Below are positions 9,059-17,156 of a stretch of 36,208 bases of DNA, piece after piece. A program made the translations under genes and the position numbers. The stretch comes from an uncultured Eggerthellaceae bacterium (GTDB taxonomy: Bacteria > Actinomycetota > Coriobacteriia > Coriobacteriales > Eggerthellaceae). The stretch's first letter is position 1, and every line of letters begins with the position of its first letter. The notes beneath the pieces were generated by a model. It was not told the DNA's origin and did not search any database. It was given only the letters and a program-made list of their open reading frames with translations. The DNA is taken from positions 1 through 36,208 of the forward strand of contig CALUHI010000041.1 in assembly GCA_944320405.1 (NCBI GenBank). The letters are read 5' to 3'.

Positions 9059-9125
9059 ACGTGACAGGGGACGGTCCTTCTGTCACATTTGAATAATGTG
9101 ACAGAAGGACCGTCCCCTGTCACGT
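9059..9125. repeat. Perfect 31-bp inverted repeat between hisC and hisB
   Basis: Arms 9059-9089 and 9095-9125 are exact reverse complements around a 5-base loop (TGAAT). Each arm contains GGGGACGGTCCTTCTGTCAC. It begins 12 bases after the hisC stop and ends 48 bases before hisB. It resembles the GGGGAC-type palindromes that occur near RAYT-like (REP-associated) transposases in other bacteria; no transposase is in the window. A shorter related family occurs at 9762, 12862 and 30821. Confidence 0.9.
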
Positions 9126-9173
9126 TCGGACAATGCGGCAGGAGGCGCTCCTGTTGCGAAGGAAGGGGAAGCC

Positions 9174-9764
9174 ATGGGCAGGATCGGACGCGTCGAGCGC
9201 ACGACCAAGGAAACCGACATCGCCATTGCGATCGATCTGGACGGCGCAGGCAGCACGGACGTGGATACGGGCATCGGGTTTTTTGATCACATGCTGACCG
9301 CGTTCGGGCGGCACGGGCTGTTCGATCTGAGCGTCGAAGTGAAGGGCGACCTGGAGGTCGACGGGCATCACAGCGTGGAAGACGCCGGCATCGTGCTTGG
9401 CCGCGTGTTCGCCCAGGCGCTTGGCGACAAGCGCGGCATCCGCCGGTACGGCTCCATCGCGCTTCCCATGGATGAAGCGCTGGTGCTTGCAGCATGCGAT
9501 CTGTCCGGCCGCGGCCAGCTGCACTGGGATGTGCCGCTGCCGCCGGTGATGCTGGGCACCTTCGACGCGTCGCTGGCCAAGGAGTTCTTCATTGCGTTCG
9601 CGGCGAACGCTGGTGTGACGCTGCATGTGCGTTTGCTCGCGGGCGAAAACGCGCATCACATCATAGAAGCGTGCTTCAAGGCGGTCGCCCGCGCCCTGCG
9701 CGAAGCCGTCGAAGAAGATCCGCGCCTAGGCGACGACCTGCCCTCAACCAAGGGCGCTTTGTGA
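9174..9764 (+). CDS. hisB: Imidazoleglycerol-phosphate dehydratase
   Basis: 196 residues, the usual size of the monofunctional enzyme; there is no fused phosphatase domain as in the E. coli HisB. It dehydrates imidazoleglycerol phosphate to imidazole-acetol phosphate using manganese. Both His-rich metal-binding signatures are present: FFDHML and DGHHSVEDAGI in the first half, AGENAHHIIEACFKA in the second. The ATG at 9174 follows GAAGGGGAAG. Its TGA stop is part of a palindromic repeat (9762-9790), so that repeat inserted at, or moulded, the gene end. Confidence 0.96.
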   Translation: MGRIGRVERTTKETDIAIAIDLDGAGSTDVDTGIGFFDHMLTAFGRHGLFDLSVEVKGDLEVDGHHSVEDAGIVLGRVFAQALGDKRGIRRYGSIALPMDEALVLAACDLSGRGQLHWDVPLPPVMLGTFDASLAKEFFIAFAANAGVTLHVRLLAGENAHHIIEACFKAVARALREAVEEDPRLGDDLPSTKGAL

Positions 9765-9790
9765 GAAAAGGGGACAGTCACTTTTTCTCA
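9762..9790. repeat. GGGGAC-family short palindrome overlapping hisB stop
   Basis: TGAGAAAAG at the left and CTTTTTCTCA at the right flank the core GGGACAGTCA. It is a near-perfect inverted repeat of 29 bases whose first three bases are the hisB stop codon. Related copies lie at 12862-12928 and 30821-30849. Confidence 0.75.
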
Positions 9791-9823
9791 TTTTCAACCG
9801 CAACAAGAAGGATTGGACAGAAC

Positions 9824-10480
9824 GTGATCGCGGTAGTCGATTACCACAAAGGGAATCTGATGAGCGTCGAGCGCGGCATCGAAGCTGCGGGCGGTACTGC
9901 CTGCATCACTGACGATGCAGACGTCATCGCGCGCGCTGACGGCATCGTGCTGCCGGGCGTGGGGGCGTTCGCCGATGCGTCTGCCACCATGCAGGAGCTG
10001 GGGCAGCTCGCCGTCATTCGCGAGCGCATTGCTGCTGGCGTGCCGTTTCTGGGCATCTGCCTGGGAATGCACTTGCTGTTCGAGGAAGGCATGGAAGGCG
10101 CGCTCGACGAAGACGACGAGGAATCCTCGCACAACGCTCCCGGGCTTGCAGTGTTGCCCGGCGTCGTGGCGAAGATGCCGAAAACGGACGCAGCGGGCAC
10201 AGCCTACAAGATCCCCCATGTCGGCTGGAACACTGTCGCGTTCGCCGAGGATAGTCCGCTGTTCGATGGCATCCCGGAAGGGGAGTATTTCTATTTCACG
10301 CACAGCTACATTGCGCCGAGCGGTCCGTTTGTGGTGGGGGAGACGACGCATAGCGTGACGTTCCCCAGCGCGGTGCAGTACGACGACGCGTGCTTTGGCG
10401 TGCAGTTCCATCCCGAGAAAAGCTCCGATGCGGGCGCGGCGCTGCTGCGCAACTTCGTGCGCATCGTGGAAGGGAGGTAG
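9824..10480 (+). CDS. hisH: Imidazole glycerol phosphate synthase, glutaminase subunit
   Basis: 218 residues from GTG 9824 with AGAAGGAT upstream. Class I glutamine amidotransferase that supplies ammonia to HisF. Catalytic Cys79 in GICLGMHLLFE; the His-Glu pair is in FGVQFHPEKS. PGVGAF (oxyanion region) and the HVGWN segment are also present. An acidic stretch (LDEDDEESSH, near residues 94-103) is inserted after the nucleophile helix where many HisH proteins are shorter; it is probably a surface loop. hisA starts two bases after the stop. Confidence 0.96.
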   Translation: MIAVVDYHKGNLMSVERGIEAAGGTACITDDADVIARADGIVLPGVGAFADASATMQELGQLAVIRERIAAGVPFLGICLGMHLLFEEGMEGALDEDDEESSHNAPGLAVLPGVVAKMPKTDAAGTAYKIPHVGWNTVAFAEDSPLFDGIPEGEYFYFTHSYIAPSGPFVVGETTHSVTFPSAVQYDDACFGVQFHPEKSSDAGAALLRNFVRIVEGR

Positions 10481-10482
10481 CG

Positions 10483-11217
10483 GTGTACCTGCTTCCGGCA
10501 ATCGACATCCTGGGCGGCAAGGCCGTCCGCTTGGCAAAAGGCGACTATTCCCAGGTCACGGTGTACAACGACGACCCTGTGGCGCAGGCACACGCGTTTG
10601 CCGAGGCGGGCGCGGAATGGGTGCACGTTGTCGATTTGGACGGCGCGCGCTCGGGCGTGCCCGAAAACGCCGCCATCGTCGAGCGCATCGTGCGCGAAAC
10701 GCCCCTGAAGGTGGAAATCGGCGGCGGCATTCGCACGCTCGACACGTTGGAGCGCCTTGCCAGCATCGGTGCTGCGCGCATGGTGCTGGGGACCGCGCTT
10801 GTGAACGACCCCGACCTCGCCCGCGCTGCGGTGAAGCTGGTGGGCGGCGATCGGCTGACTGCCGGCATCGACGCGAAGGACGGCGAGGTGGCGGTGTCGG
10901 GCTGGATCGAGGGCTCCGGCGTCGCGGCGACCGACCTTGCTGCCGCCATGGCGCAGGCGGGCTTCGTGCACCTGGTATACACCGACATCGCGCGCGACGG
11001 CATGCAGACCGGCCTTGACCCGCAGGCGTACGCTCGCATGGCCGAGGCGTTCGGTTATCCCGTCATCGCAAGTGGCGGCGTGGCGAGCGTGGCCGACATC
11101 CAGGCGCTTGCCCCGGTGGCGGCAAGCATCGAGGGCGTCATCACCGGCCGCGCCATCTACGAAGGCACGCTTACCGTCGCCGACGGCGTGGCGGCCTGCA
11201 GGGAGGCATCATGCTAG
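10483..11217 (+). CDS. hisA: Phosphoribosyl-formimino-AICAR-phosphate isomerase
   Basis: 244 residues, GTG start directly after GGGAGG that overlaps the end of hisH. TIM-barrel isomerase catalysing the Amadori rearrangement of ProFAR to PRFAR. The catalytic Asp8 is in LLPAIDI and the second catalytic Asp is in YTDIARDGM; the phosphate-binding GGGIRT and ASGGV loops are visible. The last 7 bases overlap hisF. Length and motifs fit HisA rather than the bifunctional PriA with certainty only by full alignment; actinobacterial PriA also does the TrpF step, and this remains possible. Confidence 0.94.
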   Translation: MYLLPAIDILGGKAVRLAKGDYSQVTVYNDDPVAQAHAFAEAGAEWVHVVDLDGARSGVPENAAIVERIVRETPLKVEIGGGIRTLDTLERLASIGAARMVLGTALVNDPDLARAAVKLVGGDRLTAGIDAKDGEVAVSGWIEGSGVAATDLAAAMAQAGFVHLVYTDIARDGMQTGLDPQAYARMAEAFGYPVIASGGVASVADIQALAPVAASIEGVITGRAIYEGTLTVADGVAACREASC

Positions 11218-11975
11218 CCAAGCGCGTCATTCCCTGCATGGATGTGAAGGACGGGCGCGTCGTCAAGGGCGTGAACTTCGTCAACCTGCGCGATGCGGGC
11301 GACCCCATCGAGCTCGCCCAGCGCTATGACGCAGAGCGCGCCGACGAGGTTGTCTTCCTGGACATCACCGCCACCAGCGACGATCGAGCCACCACCGTCG
11401 AGCTCGCCAGCCATGCAAGCGAGCAGCTCCACCTGCCGTACTGCGTAGGCGGCGGCTTCCGCAGCGTCGCCGACATTCGCCGCATGATCGCCGCCGGTGC
11501 CGACAAGGTGTCGGTGAATTCCGCGGCGGTGGCGAACCCCCAGCTCATCTCTGACGCGGCGTACGCTTTCGGCACTCAGGCGATCCTGTGCGCTATCGAC
11601 GCGAAGCAGGTGGCGGGCAACTCCAACAAGTGGGAGGTCTACGTGCACGGCGGCCGCAAGGCCACGGGCATCGACGCCGTCGAATGGGCGCAGGAAGCGG
11701 CGCGCCGCGGCGCAGGAGAGATCCTGCTGACCAGCATGGATCGCGACGGCAGCCGCGAAGGCTTCGACTGCGCGCTCACCCGCGCGGTCGCGCGCACGGT
11801 GGACATCCCGGTCATTGCCTCGGGCGGCGTGGGCAAGCTGGAGCATTTCGCCCAAGGCATTCTGGAAGGCGAAGCCGACGCCGTGCTGGCAGCCAGCGTC
11901 TTCCACTTCGGCGAGTTCACCATCCGCCAAGTCAAAGAACACATGGCCAGTTGCGGCATCCCGGTGCGGTTGTAG
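11211..11975 (+). CDS. hisF: Imidazole glycerol phosphate synthase, cyclase subunit
   Basis: 254 residues; ATG overlaps the hisA stop by 7 bases. TIM-barrel cyclase that joins PRFAR with HisH-derived ammonia to give IGP and AICAR. Catalytic Asp11 in [16 protein letters not shown] and the second Asp in [21 protein letters not shown] and ASGGVG phosphate loops present. It ends the compact hisHAF block. The next gene, gdx, is separated by 186 bases carrying a riboswitch. Confidence 0.97.
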   Translation: MLAKRVIPCMDVKDGRVVKGVNFVNLRDAGDPIELAQRYDAERADEVVFLDITATSDDRATTVELASHASEQLHLPYCVGGGFRSVADIRRMIAAGADKVSVNSAAVANPQLISDAAYAFGTQAILCAIDAKQVAGNSNKWEVYVHGGRKATGIDAVEWAQEAARRGAGEILLTSMDRDGSREGFDCALTRAVARTVDIPVIASGGVGKLEHFAQGILEGEADAVLAASVFHFGEFTIRQVKEHMASCGIPVRL

Positions 11976-12045
11976 AACTCTGTTCGGCCATCTGTGTGCT
12001 AATCTATCCGCGAGTTCTTGCGTGGGCGCTTTTGCCTGCGCGCTC

Positions 12046-12085
12046 CCTGACGAGGGCTGCCGTACCAGGTTCGCAAAGACGGCGC
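12046..12085 (+). promoter_or_regulatory. Guanidine-III (ykkC-III) riboswitch aptamer
   Basis: The sequence from CCTGACGAGG through GCCGTACCAGG to AAAGACGGCGC matches the known guanidine-III aptamer almost base for base. CCTG (12046-12049) pairs with CAGG (12066-12069), where the well-studied type has CCGG/CCGG, so the stem is kept with changed bases. GCCGT (12058-12062) pairs with ACGGC (12079-12083), as in the pseudoknotted fold. The conserved ACGAGG and GTACC are intact. Further down, ACGGGGCC (near 12086) can pair with GGCCCCGT (near 12135), a possible expression platform before the GGAGGG site at 12148. An extended -10-like TGCTAATCT ends at 12005. The downstream SMR gene is the expected target. 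Confidence 0.85.
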
Positions 12086-12161
12086 ACGGGGCCTGCGGCG
12101 TTGGTGTGGATGCCGACGCAAAGGCGTTGGGCCCGGCCCCGTCGATCGGAGGGAGCTTCCC

Positions 12162-12497
12162 ATGGCATGGATCGTCCTTGTTCTTTCCGGCACGATGGAG
12201 GCCGTCTGGGCGACGGCGCTCAGCAAATCCGACGGGTTCACGCATCCGCTGCCTACCATCGTCTTCCTTGTAGCGATGGCCGCCAGCATGGCGGGGCTCG
12301 CGTTCGCCACCAAAACGCTTCCCATTGGCACTGCCTATGCGGTTTGGACGGGCATCGGCGCCGCGTGCACGGTCATCTACGCGATGGCGACCGGGGCGGA
12401 ATCCGCTTCCGTCATCAAGATCGTGCTGATTGCCGCCTTGATCGGCTGCGTCGTCGGCCTCAAGCTGGTCTCCGACGCGGAAGCCCCTGCGGCGTAA
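12162..12497 (+). CDS. gdx: SMR-family guanidinium exporter (Gdx/SugE type)
   Basis: 111 residues with four hydrophobic helices, the usual SMR size. The first helix carries the membrane Glu in GTMEAVWATALSKSDGF, the pattern of the SugE/Gdx subgroup rather than the EmrE drug pumps (which lack the WA-x-x-L-K/S pattern). TLPIGTAYAVWTGIG, the SMR signature, follows. Gdx proteins exchange guanidinium for protons. The guanidine-III riboswitch upstream supports this reading independently. GGAGGG precedes the ATG. The gene and its switch interrupt the his cluster between hisF and hisI. Confidence 0.92.
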   Translation: MAWIVLVLSGTMEAVWATALSKSDGFTHPLPTIVFLVAMAASMAGLAFATKTLPIGTAYAVWTGIGAACTVIYAMATGAESASVIKIVLIAALIGCVVGLKLVSDAEAPAA

Positions 12498-12501
12498 GCG
12501 A

Positions 12502-12510
12502 TGCTACAAT
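12502..12510 (+). promoter_or_regulatory. Extended -10 promoter candidate for hisI
   Basis: TGC-TACAAT (TACAAT at 12505-12510) is an extended -10 element starting just after the gdx stop. No good -35 is seen. It would give hisI a short leader and expression independent of the guanidine switch. Confidence 0.45.
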
Positions 12511-12533
12511 CGTCCCACGTTGAAGGAGGCGGC

Positions 12534-12854
12534 ATGGAACTTCCCGAGCTGAAATACAACGAGGCGGGTCTCATCCCCTGCATCGTGCAGGACGCGGAAA
12601 CGCGCGACGTGCTGATGATGGCCTGGATGAACGCCGAATCGTTGGCGCTCACGCTGGAGCGCGGGGAAACGGTGTTTTGGAGCCGCAGCCGCCAAGAGCT
12701 TTGGCGCAAAGGCGCCACCAGCGGAAACACGCAGAAGGTCGCTGAGATCCGTTACGATTGCGACGCCGACACGCTGCTCGCGCTGGTGCATCCCGCCGGT
12801 CCCGCCTGTCACACGGGCGCAACCAGCTGCTTCTATCGGACCCTGGGCGAGTAG
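12534..12854 (+). CDS. hisI: Phosphoribosyl-AMP cyclohydrolase
   Basis: 106 residues from ATG 12534 with a strong GAAGGAGG site. It opens the purine ring of PR-AMP. The family block [17 protein letters not shown] is followed by the metal-binding DCDADTLL and by [12 protein letters not shown]. It is monofunctional: no HisE (PR-ATP pyrophosphohydrolase) domain is attached, and no hisE is seen in the window. It stands apart from the rest of the cluster behind gdx. Confidence 0.96.
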   Translation: MELPELKYNEAGLIPCIVQDAETRDVLMMAWMNAESLALTLERGETVFWSRSRQELWRKGATSGNTQKVAEIRYDCDADTLLALVHPAGPACHTGATSCFYRTLGE

Positions 12855-12861
12855 CGCGACG

Positions 12862-12928
12862 GGAAAGGGGACAGCCACTTCTCCTCGCTTACGTGAAAAT
12901 AAGAAGAAGTGACTGTCCCCTTTTCTCA
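12862..12928. repeat. GGGGAC-family paired palindrome after hisI
   Basis: Left arm AAAGGGGACAGCCACTTCT (12864-12882) pairs, with one mismatch, with AGAAGTGACTGTCCCCTTT (12905-12923) around a 22-base spacer. It starts a few bases after the hisI stop. The right half also carries the TTTTCTCA end seen in the copies at 9762 and 30821. It could act as a terminator hairpin, but the family resemblance suggests a dispersed repeat. Confidence 0.8.
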
Positions 12929-13032
12929 TTATGCGAAACGCCCATTGACAGGGGCGTCGTCATGGCGCACCGTGATCCCATCGGGAAACGCCTGCGGAGC
13001 TCGTCGGCAAACAAGGGGGAGGGGATAGACGC

Positions 13033-13803
13033 ATGCTATCCGACAAGGCGAAGGAGCTTCTGCGCAAGCTCGATCTGGAATACCCGTGCATCGCGATCAA
13101 GCTTCATCTGGAAAAGCCCAATTGCCCGCATTACGAGGGGAAGAAGCTGGCGTTTTGCCAATACGTGCGCGAGGCGCAGGCCACTGGCGCGCACTTTTAC
13201 ATCACGGCGGAAGACGACGACTGCTACGGCAAGCTGGCCATGGGCATGATCGACATCCCGCCGGTGACGGGCTCCGGCCAGGCGGGCTATGACTTCGGCG
13301 TGTACAAGGCACCCATTGCCAACCAGCAGCTGTACCAAAAGCTGCCGCGCATCATCCGCGGCACGGTGCGCTACGTGGAGTTCTGCCCGGCCGTCGATGC
13401 CGAGTTCGATCCCGACCTGCTGATGTTTGTGGCCGACCTGCCGCAGGCCGACATCATCATGCGCGCCACCAGCTACATCTCGGGCGATCTGTGGGAGTCG
13501 AAGTCCTCACCGGTCATCAGCTGCGCGTGGATGTACGCCTACCCCATCATCTCCGGCAAGGTCAACCACATCACCACCGGGTTCTACCACGGCCTCAAGC
13601 GCCGCGGCGCCTACCCGGCGGGCCTGCGCATGATCGCCGTGCCGTACCCGAAGATCGACGAGCTGTTCCTCTCGCTCGAGCAGATGGACTGGACGCTCAT
13701 CGCGTTCCGCGACGACCCGGAAAGCAAAGCCGAGCTGGCGCGCCGCATGGAGCACTGGCAGGAGATGGGCCGCGACACCGGCTCGCAGGTCGACCTGCAC
13801 TAA
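13033..13803 (+). CDS. DUF169 family protein
   Basis: 256 residues, ATG after GGGGGAGGGG. The sequence matches the DUF169 (COG2043) family, with a conserved Cys/His-bearing N-terminal part (PCIAIKL, CQYVREAQ, EDDDCYGKLAMG) and the segment YISGDLWESKSSPVISCAW. No enzymatic role is established for the family; it is frequent in strict anaerobes and archaea. No transmembrane segment or signal peptide is visible. It stands alone between a repeat and a terminator, so context does not suggest a pathway. Confidence 0.85.
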   Translation: MLSDKAKELLRKLDLEYPCIAIKLHLEKPNCPHYEGKKLAFCQYVREAQATGAHFYITAEDDDCYGKLAMGMIDIPPVTGSGQAGYDFGVYKAPIANQQLYQKLPRIIRGTVRYVEFCPAVDAEFDPDLLMFVADLPQADIIMRATSYISGDLWESKSSPVISCAWMYAYPIISGKVNHITTGFYHGLKRRGAYPAGLRMIAVPYPKIDELFLSLEQMDWTLIAFRDDPESKAELARRMEHWQEMGRDTGSQVDLH

Positions 13804-13824
13804 TCGTTCGAAATAGCGAAAAGG

Positions 13825-13866
13825 AAGGGGCCGCCTGTGCGAACAAAATTGCACGGGCGGCCCCTT
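13825..13866 (+). terminator. Terminator after DUF169 gene
   Basis: Stem AAGGGGCCGCC (13825-13835) pairs with GGCGGCCCCTT (13856-13866), with GTGC/GCAC extending it inward. It begins 22 bases after the stop, and a short AT-rich tail follows. It may also serve the convergent ygbA-like gene. Confidence 0.75.
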
Positions 13867-13918
13867 CGGCATTTAATTGGAGGGCGGTCGGCGCGCGAGC
13901 GGCCCGAAAGCGCCCGCT

Positions 13919-14266
13919 CTATTTCCCCAGCAAGTGCCGCACGGCCGCTACGGGGTGCTTCGTCAGCATGCGCGGGCCGCTGTAGCGCATGGCCTCGCGG
14001 ATCTTCTCGCGCATCTCGGGCGCGTAGCAGTGGTTGCCGCATTCTTCGCAAGATGTCTTCACGTCCATCTTCCGGCAACGCTCGGTGCGCTGCACAGCGT
14101 AGGCGTCCAGCTCAGCACAGGCGGGGCACACCGCATCCCCGCAATACGCCGTTTCCGTGTGCAGGGCGGCATCGTGCACGCCAGCGCAATGCATGGCGAT
14201 CATCTGCGAGATCGTCTTTTTCTCACGCGCGCGGCGCTTGGCGGTTTTCGGAGCGTCTTGTTCCAT
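13919..14266 (-). CDS. ygbA: YgbA-like (nitrous oxide-stimulated promoter family) protein
   Basis: 115 residues from ATG 14266; a longer TTG-started version (14296) is possible, and neither has a strong ribosome-binding site. The core REKKTISQM, a Cys pair region (CGDAVCPAC), RTERC, CEECGNHCYAPEMREKIR and MRYSGPRMLTKHPVAAVRHLL match the YgbA family, in which E. coli ygbA is NO-responsive. The six to seven conserved cysteines suggest metal binding. Recent family work links YgbA to growth after nitrosative stress; the molecular role is not clear to me. It is divergent from the transaldolase gene. Confidence 0.88.
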   Translation of the reverse strand: MEQDAPKTAKRRAREKKTISQMIAMHCAGVHDAALHTETAYCGDAVCPACAELDAYAVQRTERCRKMDVKTSCEECGNHCYAPEMREKIREAMRYSGPRMLTKHPVAAVRHLLGK

Positions 14267-14353
14267 GCGACGTATGTACCACGGCGCAGCGCGCAATAGC
14301 GGCGCCGCATGACCGCTCCCGTGCGATTACTCGGCGAAAGGCGCCGCGCGCGC

Positions 14354-14382
14354 TTGCCCACGTGTGGGGCATGCGCTACTAT
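14354..14382 (+). promoter_or_regulatory. Sigma-70-type promoter for leader ORF, transaldolase and rho
   Basis: TTGCCC (14354-14359), a 17-base spacer, and TACTAT (14377-14382). Transcription would start near 14389, giving a leader of about 140 bases that contains the small ORF at 14429-14536. Confidence 0.65.
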
Positions 14383-14428
14383 ATGCGCAGTTCGTTTCCG
14401 TTGAAGCGTATCGCCAGCGGAGTCACCA

Positions 14429-14532
14429 ATGACATTCGGGAACAGGATCTCATCCACTTTTCATTGCTTTGGGAATCCGTGCGCGCATGCGCATGTCCAC
14501 GCATCCACCCACACATCTAGAAGGAGGCCAGG

Positions 14533-14536
<4 letters not shown>
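14429..14536 (+). CDS. Putative 35-codon leader ORF, His-rich
   Basis: ATG 14429 is preceded by GGAG at a fitting distance. The frame runs 35 codons and ends at a TGA that overlaps the GTG start of the transaldolase (GTGA), the usual arrangement for translational coupling. The second half contains five histidines within 17 codons (CAHAHVHASTHT). It could be a real leader peptide that tunes the downstream operon or a chance frame; no homology is recognised. Confidence 0.35.
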
Positions 14537-15215
<679 letters not shown>

Positions 15216-15219
<4 letters not shown>

Positions 15220-17096
15220 TCGAAGAGAATATGACCGCGGCGGAGGCTCCCGCACAGGAGCCCGCCGCAGCCCCGCGTCGTCGCCGCACCGTCCGCAAGC
15301 CGGTCGAGGCGGCCGACGCATCCCCGGCAGCCGCCGAAGCACCTGCCGAGCCCGCGCCCAAGCGCCGCGGGCGTTCGCGCAAGGTGGTTGCCGAGGCCGC
15401 TGACGCCGCCGAAGAGGCCGCGCCCAAACGCCGCACGCGCAAAGCCGCTGCCGAGGCCGAGCCCGAGGCGGAAAAGCCCGCCAAGCGCACGAAGACTGCC
15501 AAGAAGGCCGAAGAGGCTGCCGAAGGCTCTGCCAAAGCTGCGCCTGCCGATGCAGCCGAGCCGGTCGCTTCCGCCGCTTCCGAAGAAGCGCATTCCAACG
15601 CTCCGCGCCGCCGCGGACGTCCGCGCAAGGTCGTCATCACCGACGAGCCCGCCGAGGCCGCCTCGAAGGACGACCGCAAGCCTGCCCGCCAGAACGGCGC
15701 CGGTCAACAGCATCGCGACAACCAGAAGCAGCGCTTCCAGCGCAACGACAACCAGAACGGTCATCGCCATCAGCGCCAGCGCCGCAACTCTGGCCAGCGC
15801 GAGGTGCAGCCCAGCGTGAACAAAGAAGAGCTCGCAAAGCTGAAGGTGGCAGATCTGCGCGCCAAGGCTGCCGAGCTGGGCATGGACGCAACCGGCCTGA
15901 AGAAGGCCGAGCTCGTCGACGCTGTGTATGAAGCCAGCGTGAAGGCGGAAGGCTTTATCGAGGTCACCGGCGTGCTCGACATTCTGGCCGACGGATACGG
16001 CTTCCTGCGCACGCAGGGCTATCTGCCCGGCGAGAACGATTGCTACGTGGCGCTTTCCACCATCCGTCGCAACGGTCTGCGCAAGGGCGACATGGTGCGC
16101 GGCCAGACCCGCCCCGCGCGCGAGAACGAGAAGTACGCGGCCATCCAAAAGATCATCAGCGTCAACGACGTGCCGGTGGAGCAGCTGGGGCACCGCGTGA
16201 AGTTCTCTGACCTCACGCCCATCTACCCCGACGAGTGCCTGCGCATGGAGCATGGCAAAAGCGCCATCACCGCGCGCGTGATCGATCTGGTTTCGCCTAT
16301 CGGCAAGGGCCAGCGCGGCTTGATCGTGAGCCCCCCGAAGGCCGGTAAGACCACCATCCTTAAGGACGTGGCGGCAGCTATCACGGCGAACAACCCCGAA
16401 GTGCACCTGATGTGCCTTCTGGTGGACGAGCGCCCCGAGGAAGTTACCGACATGCAGCGCTCCATCAAGGGAGAGGTCATCTCTTCCACGTTCGACATGC
16501 CCACCGAAAACCACATTGCGGTGTCCGAGCTGGTCATCGAGCGCGCTAAGCGCCTGGTGGAATGCGGAAAGGACGTCGTCATCCTGCTGGACAGCATCAC
16601 GCGTTTGGCGCGCGCCTACAACCTGGCGCAGCCGGCCAGCGGCCGCATCCTGTCTGGCGGCGTGGATTCCACCGCGCTGTACCCGCCCAAGCGCTTTTTG
16701 GGCGCCGCCCGCAACATCGAAAACGGCGGCAGCCTCACCATTCTGGCGTCGGCCCTTATCGAGACCGGCTCCAAGATGGACGAGGTCATCTTCGAGGAGT
16801 TCAAGGGCACGGGCAACATGGAGCTGAAGCTGGACCGCAACCTGGCGGACCGTCGCATCTTCCCGGCCATCGACCCGGTTGCCTCCGGCACGCGCAAGGA
16901 GGACCTGCTGCTCGATCCGCAGCAGGCGCCGCTCATCTGGGCAGTGCGTCGCATTCTGGCGAACCTTAACAACACCGAGCGCGCCATGGACATGCTCATC
17001 AAGTCTCTGAAGCAGACCGACAACAACGCCGAGTTCCTTCTGCGCACCGCCAAGAAGGCGCAGCACGCCAAGATGGATTCGGCTGTGGAACTGTAG
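15216..17096 (+). CDS. rho: Transcription termination factor Rho, with long N-terminal extension
   Basis: 626 residues against ~420 in E. coli. Residues 1 to ~200 are a low-complexity Ala/Glu/Arg/Lys-rich region containing repeated PRRRGR(P/S)RK-like basic patches and a Gln/Asn/Arg-rich stretch. The conserved part then begins: Rho_N domain (~201-245), RNA-binding cold-shock domain (~247-320, YGFLRTQGY), Walker A near 368-380 (SPPKAGKTT), Walker B near 454-464 (VVILLDSITR), the Q/R-loop residues and the C-terminal DRRIFPAIDP block. Long charged insertions are known in actinobacterial Rho and add RNA affinity. Translation is coupled to the transaldolase gene. Confidence 0.97.
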
Positions 17097-17112
17097 GCGC
17101 AAGCCGACGGGA

Positions 17113-17140
17113 AGCCCGGGTGCCGCCGTGCGCCCGGGCT
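17113..17140 (+). terminator. GC-rich hairpin after rho
   Basis: AGCCCGGG (17113-17120) pairs with CCCGGGCT (17133-17140). It starts 16 bases after the rho stop and lacks a T-run. It is only a few bases before the sppA ribosome-binding site, so it may attenuate rather than end transcription. Confidence 0.45.
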
Positions 17141-17156
17141 CGATCCAGGAGGACCT

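Noticed and set aside
14267-14296. TTG 14296 as the start of the ygbA-like gene
   Set aside because: The extra ten residues are not family-like and the site has no proper ribosome-binding sequence; ATG 14266 preferred, with moderate certainty.
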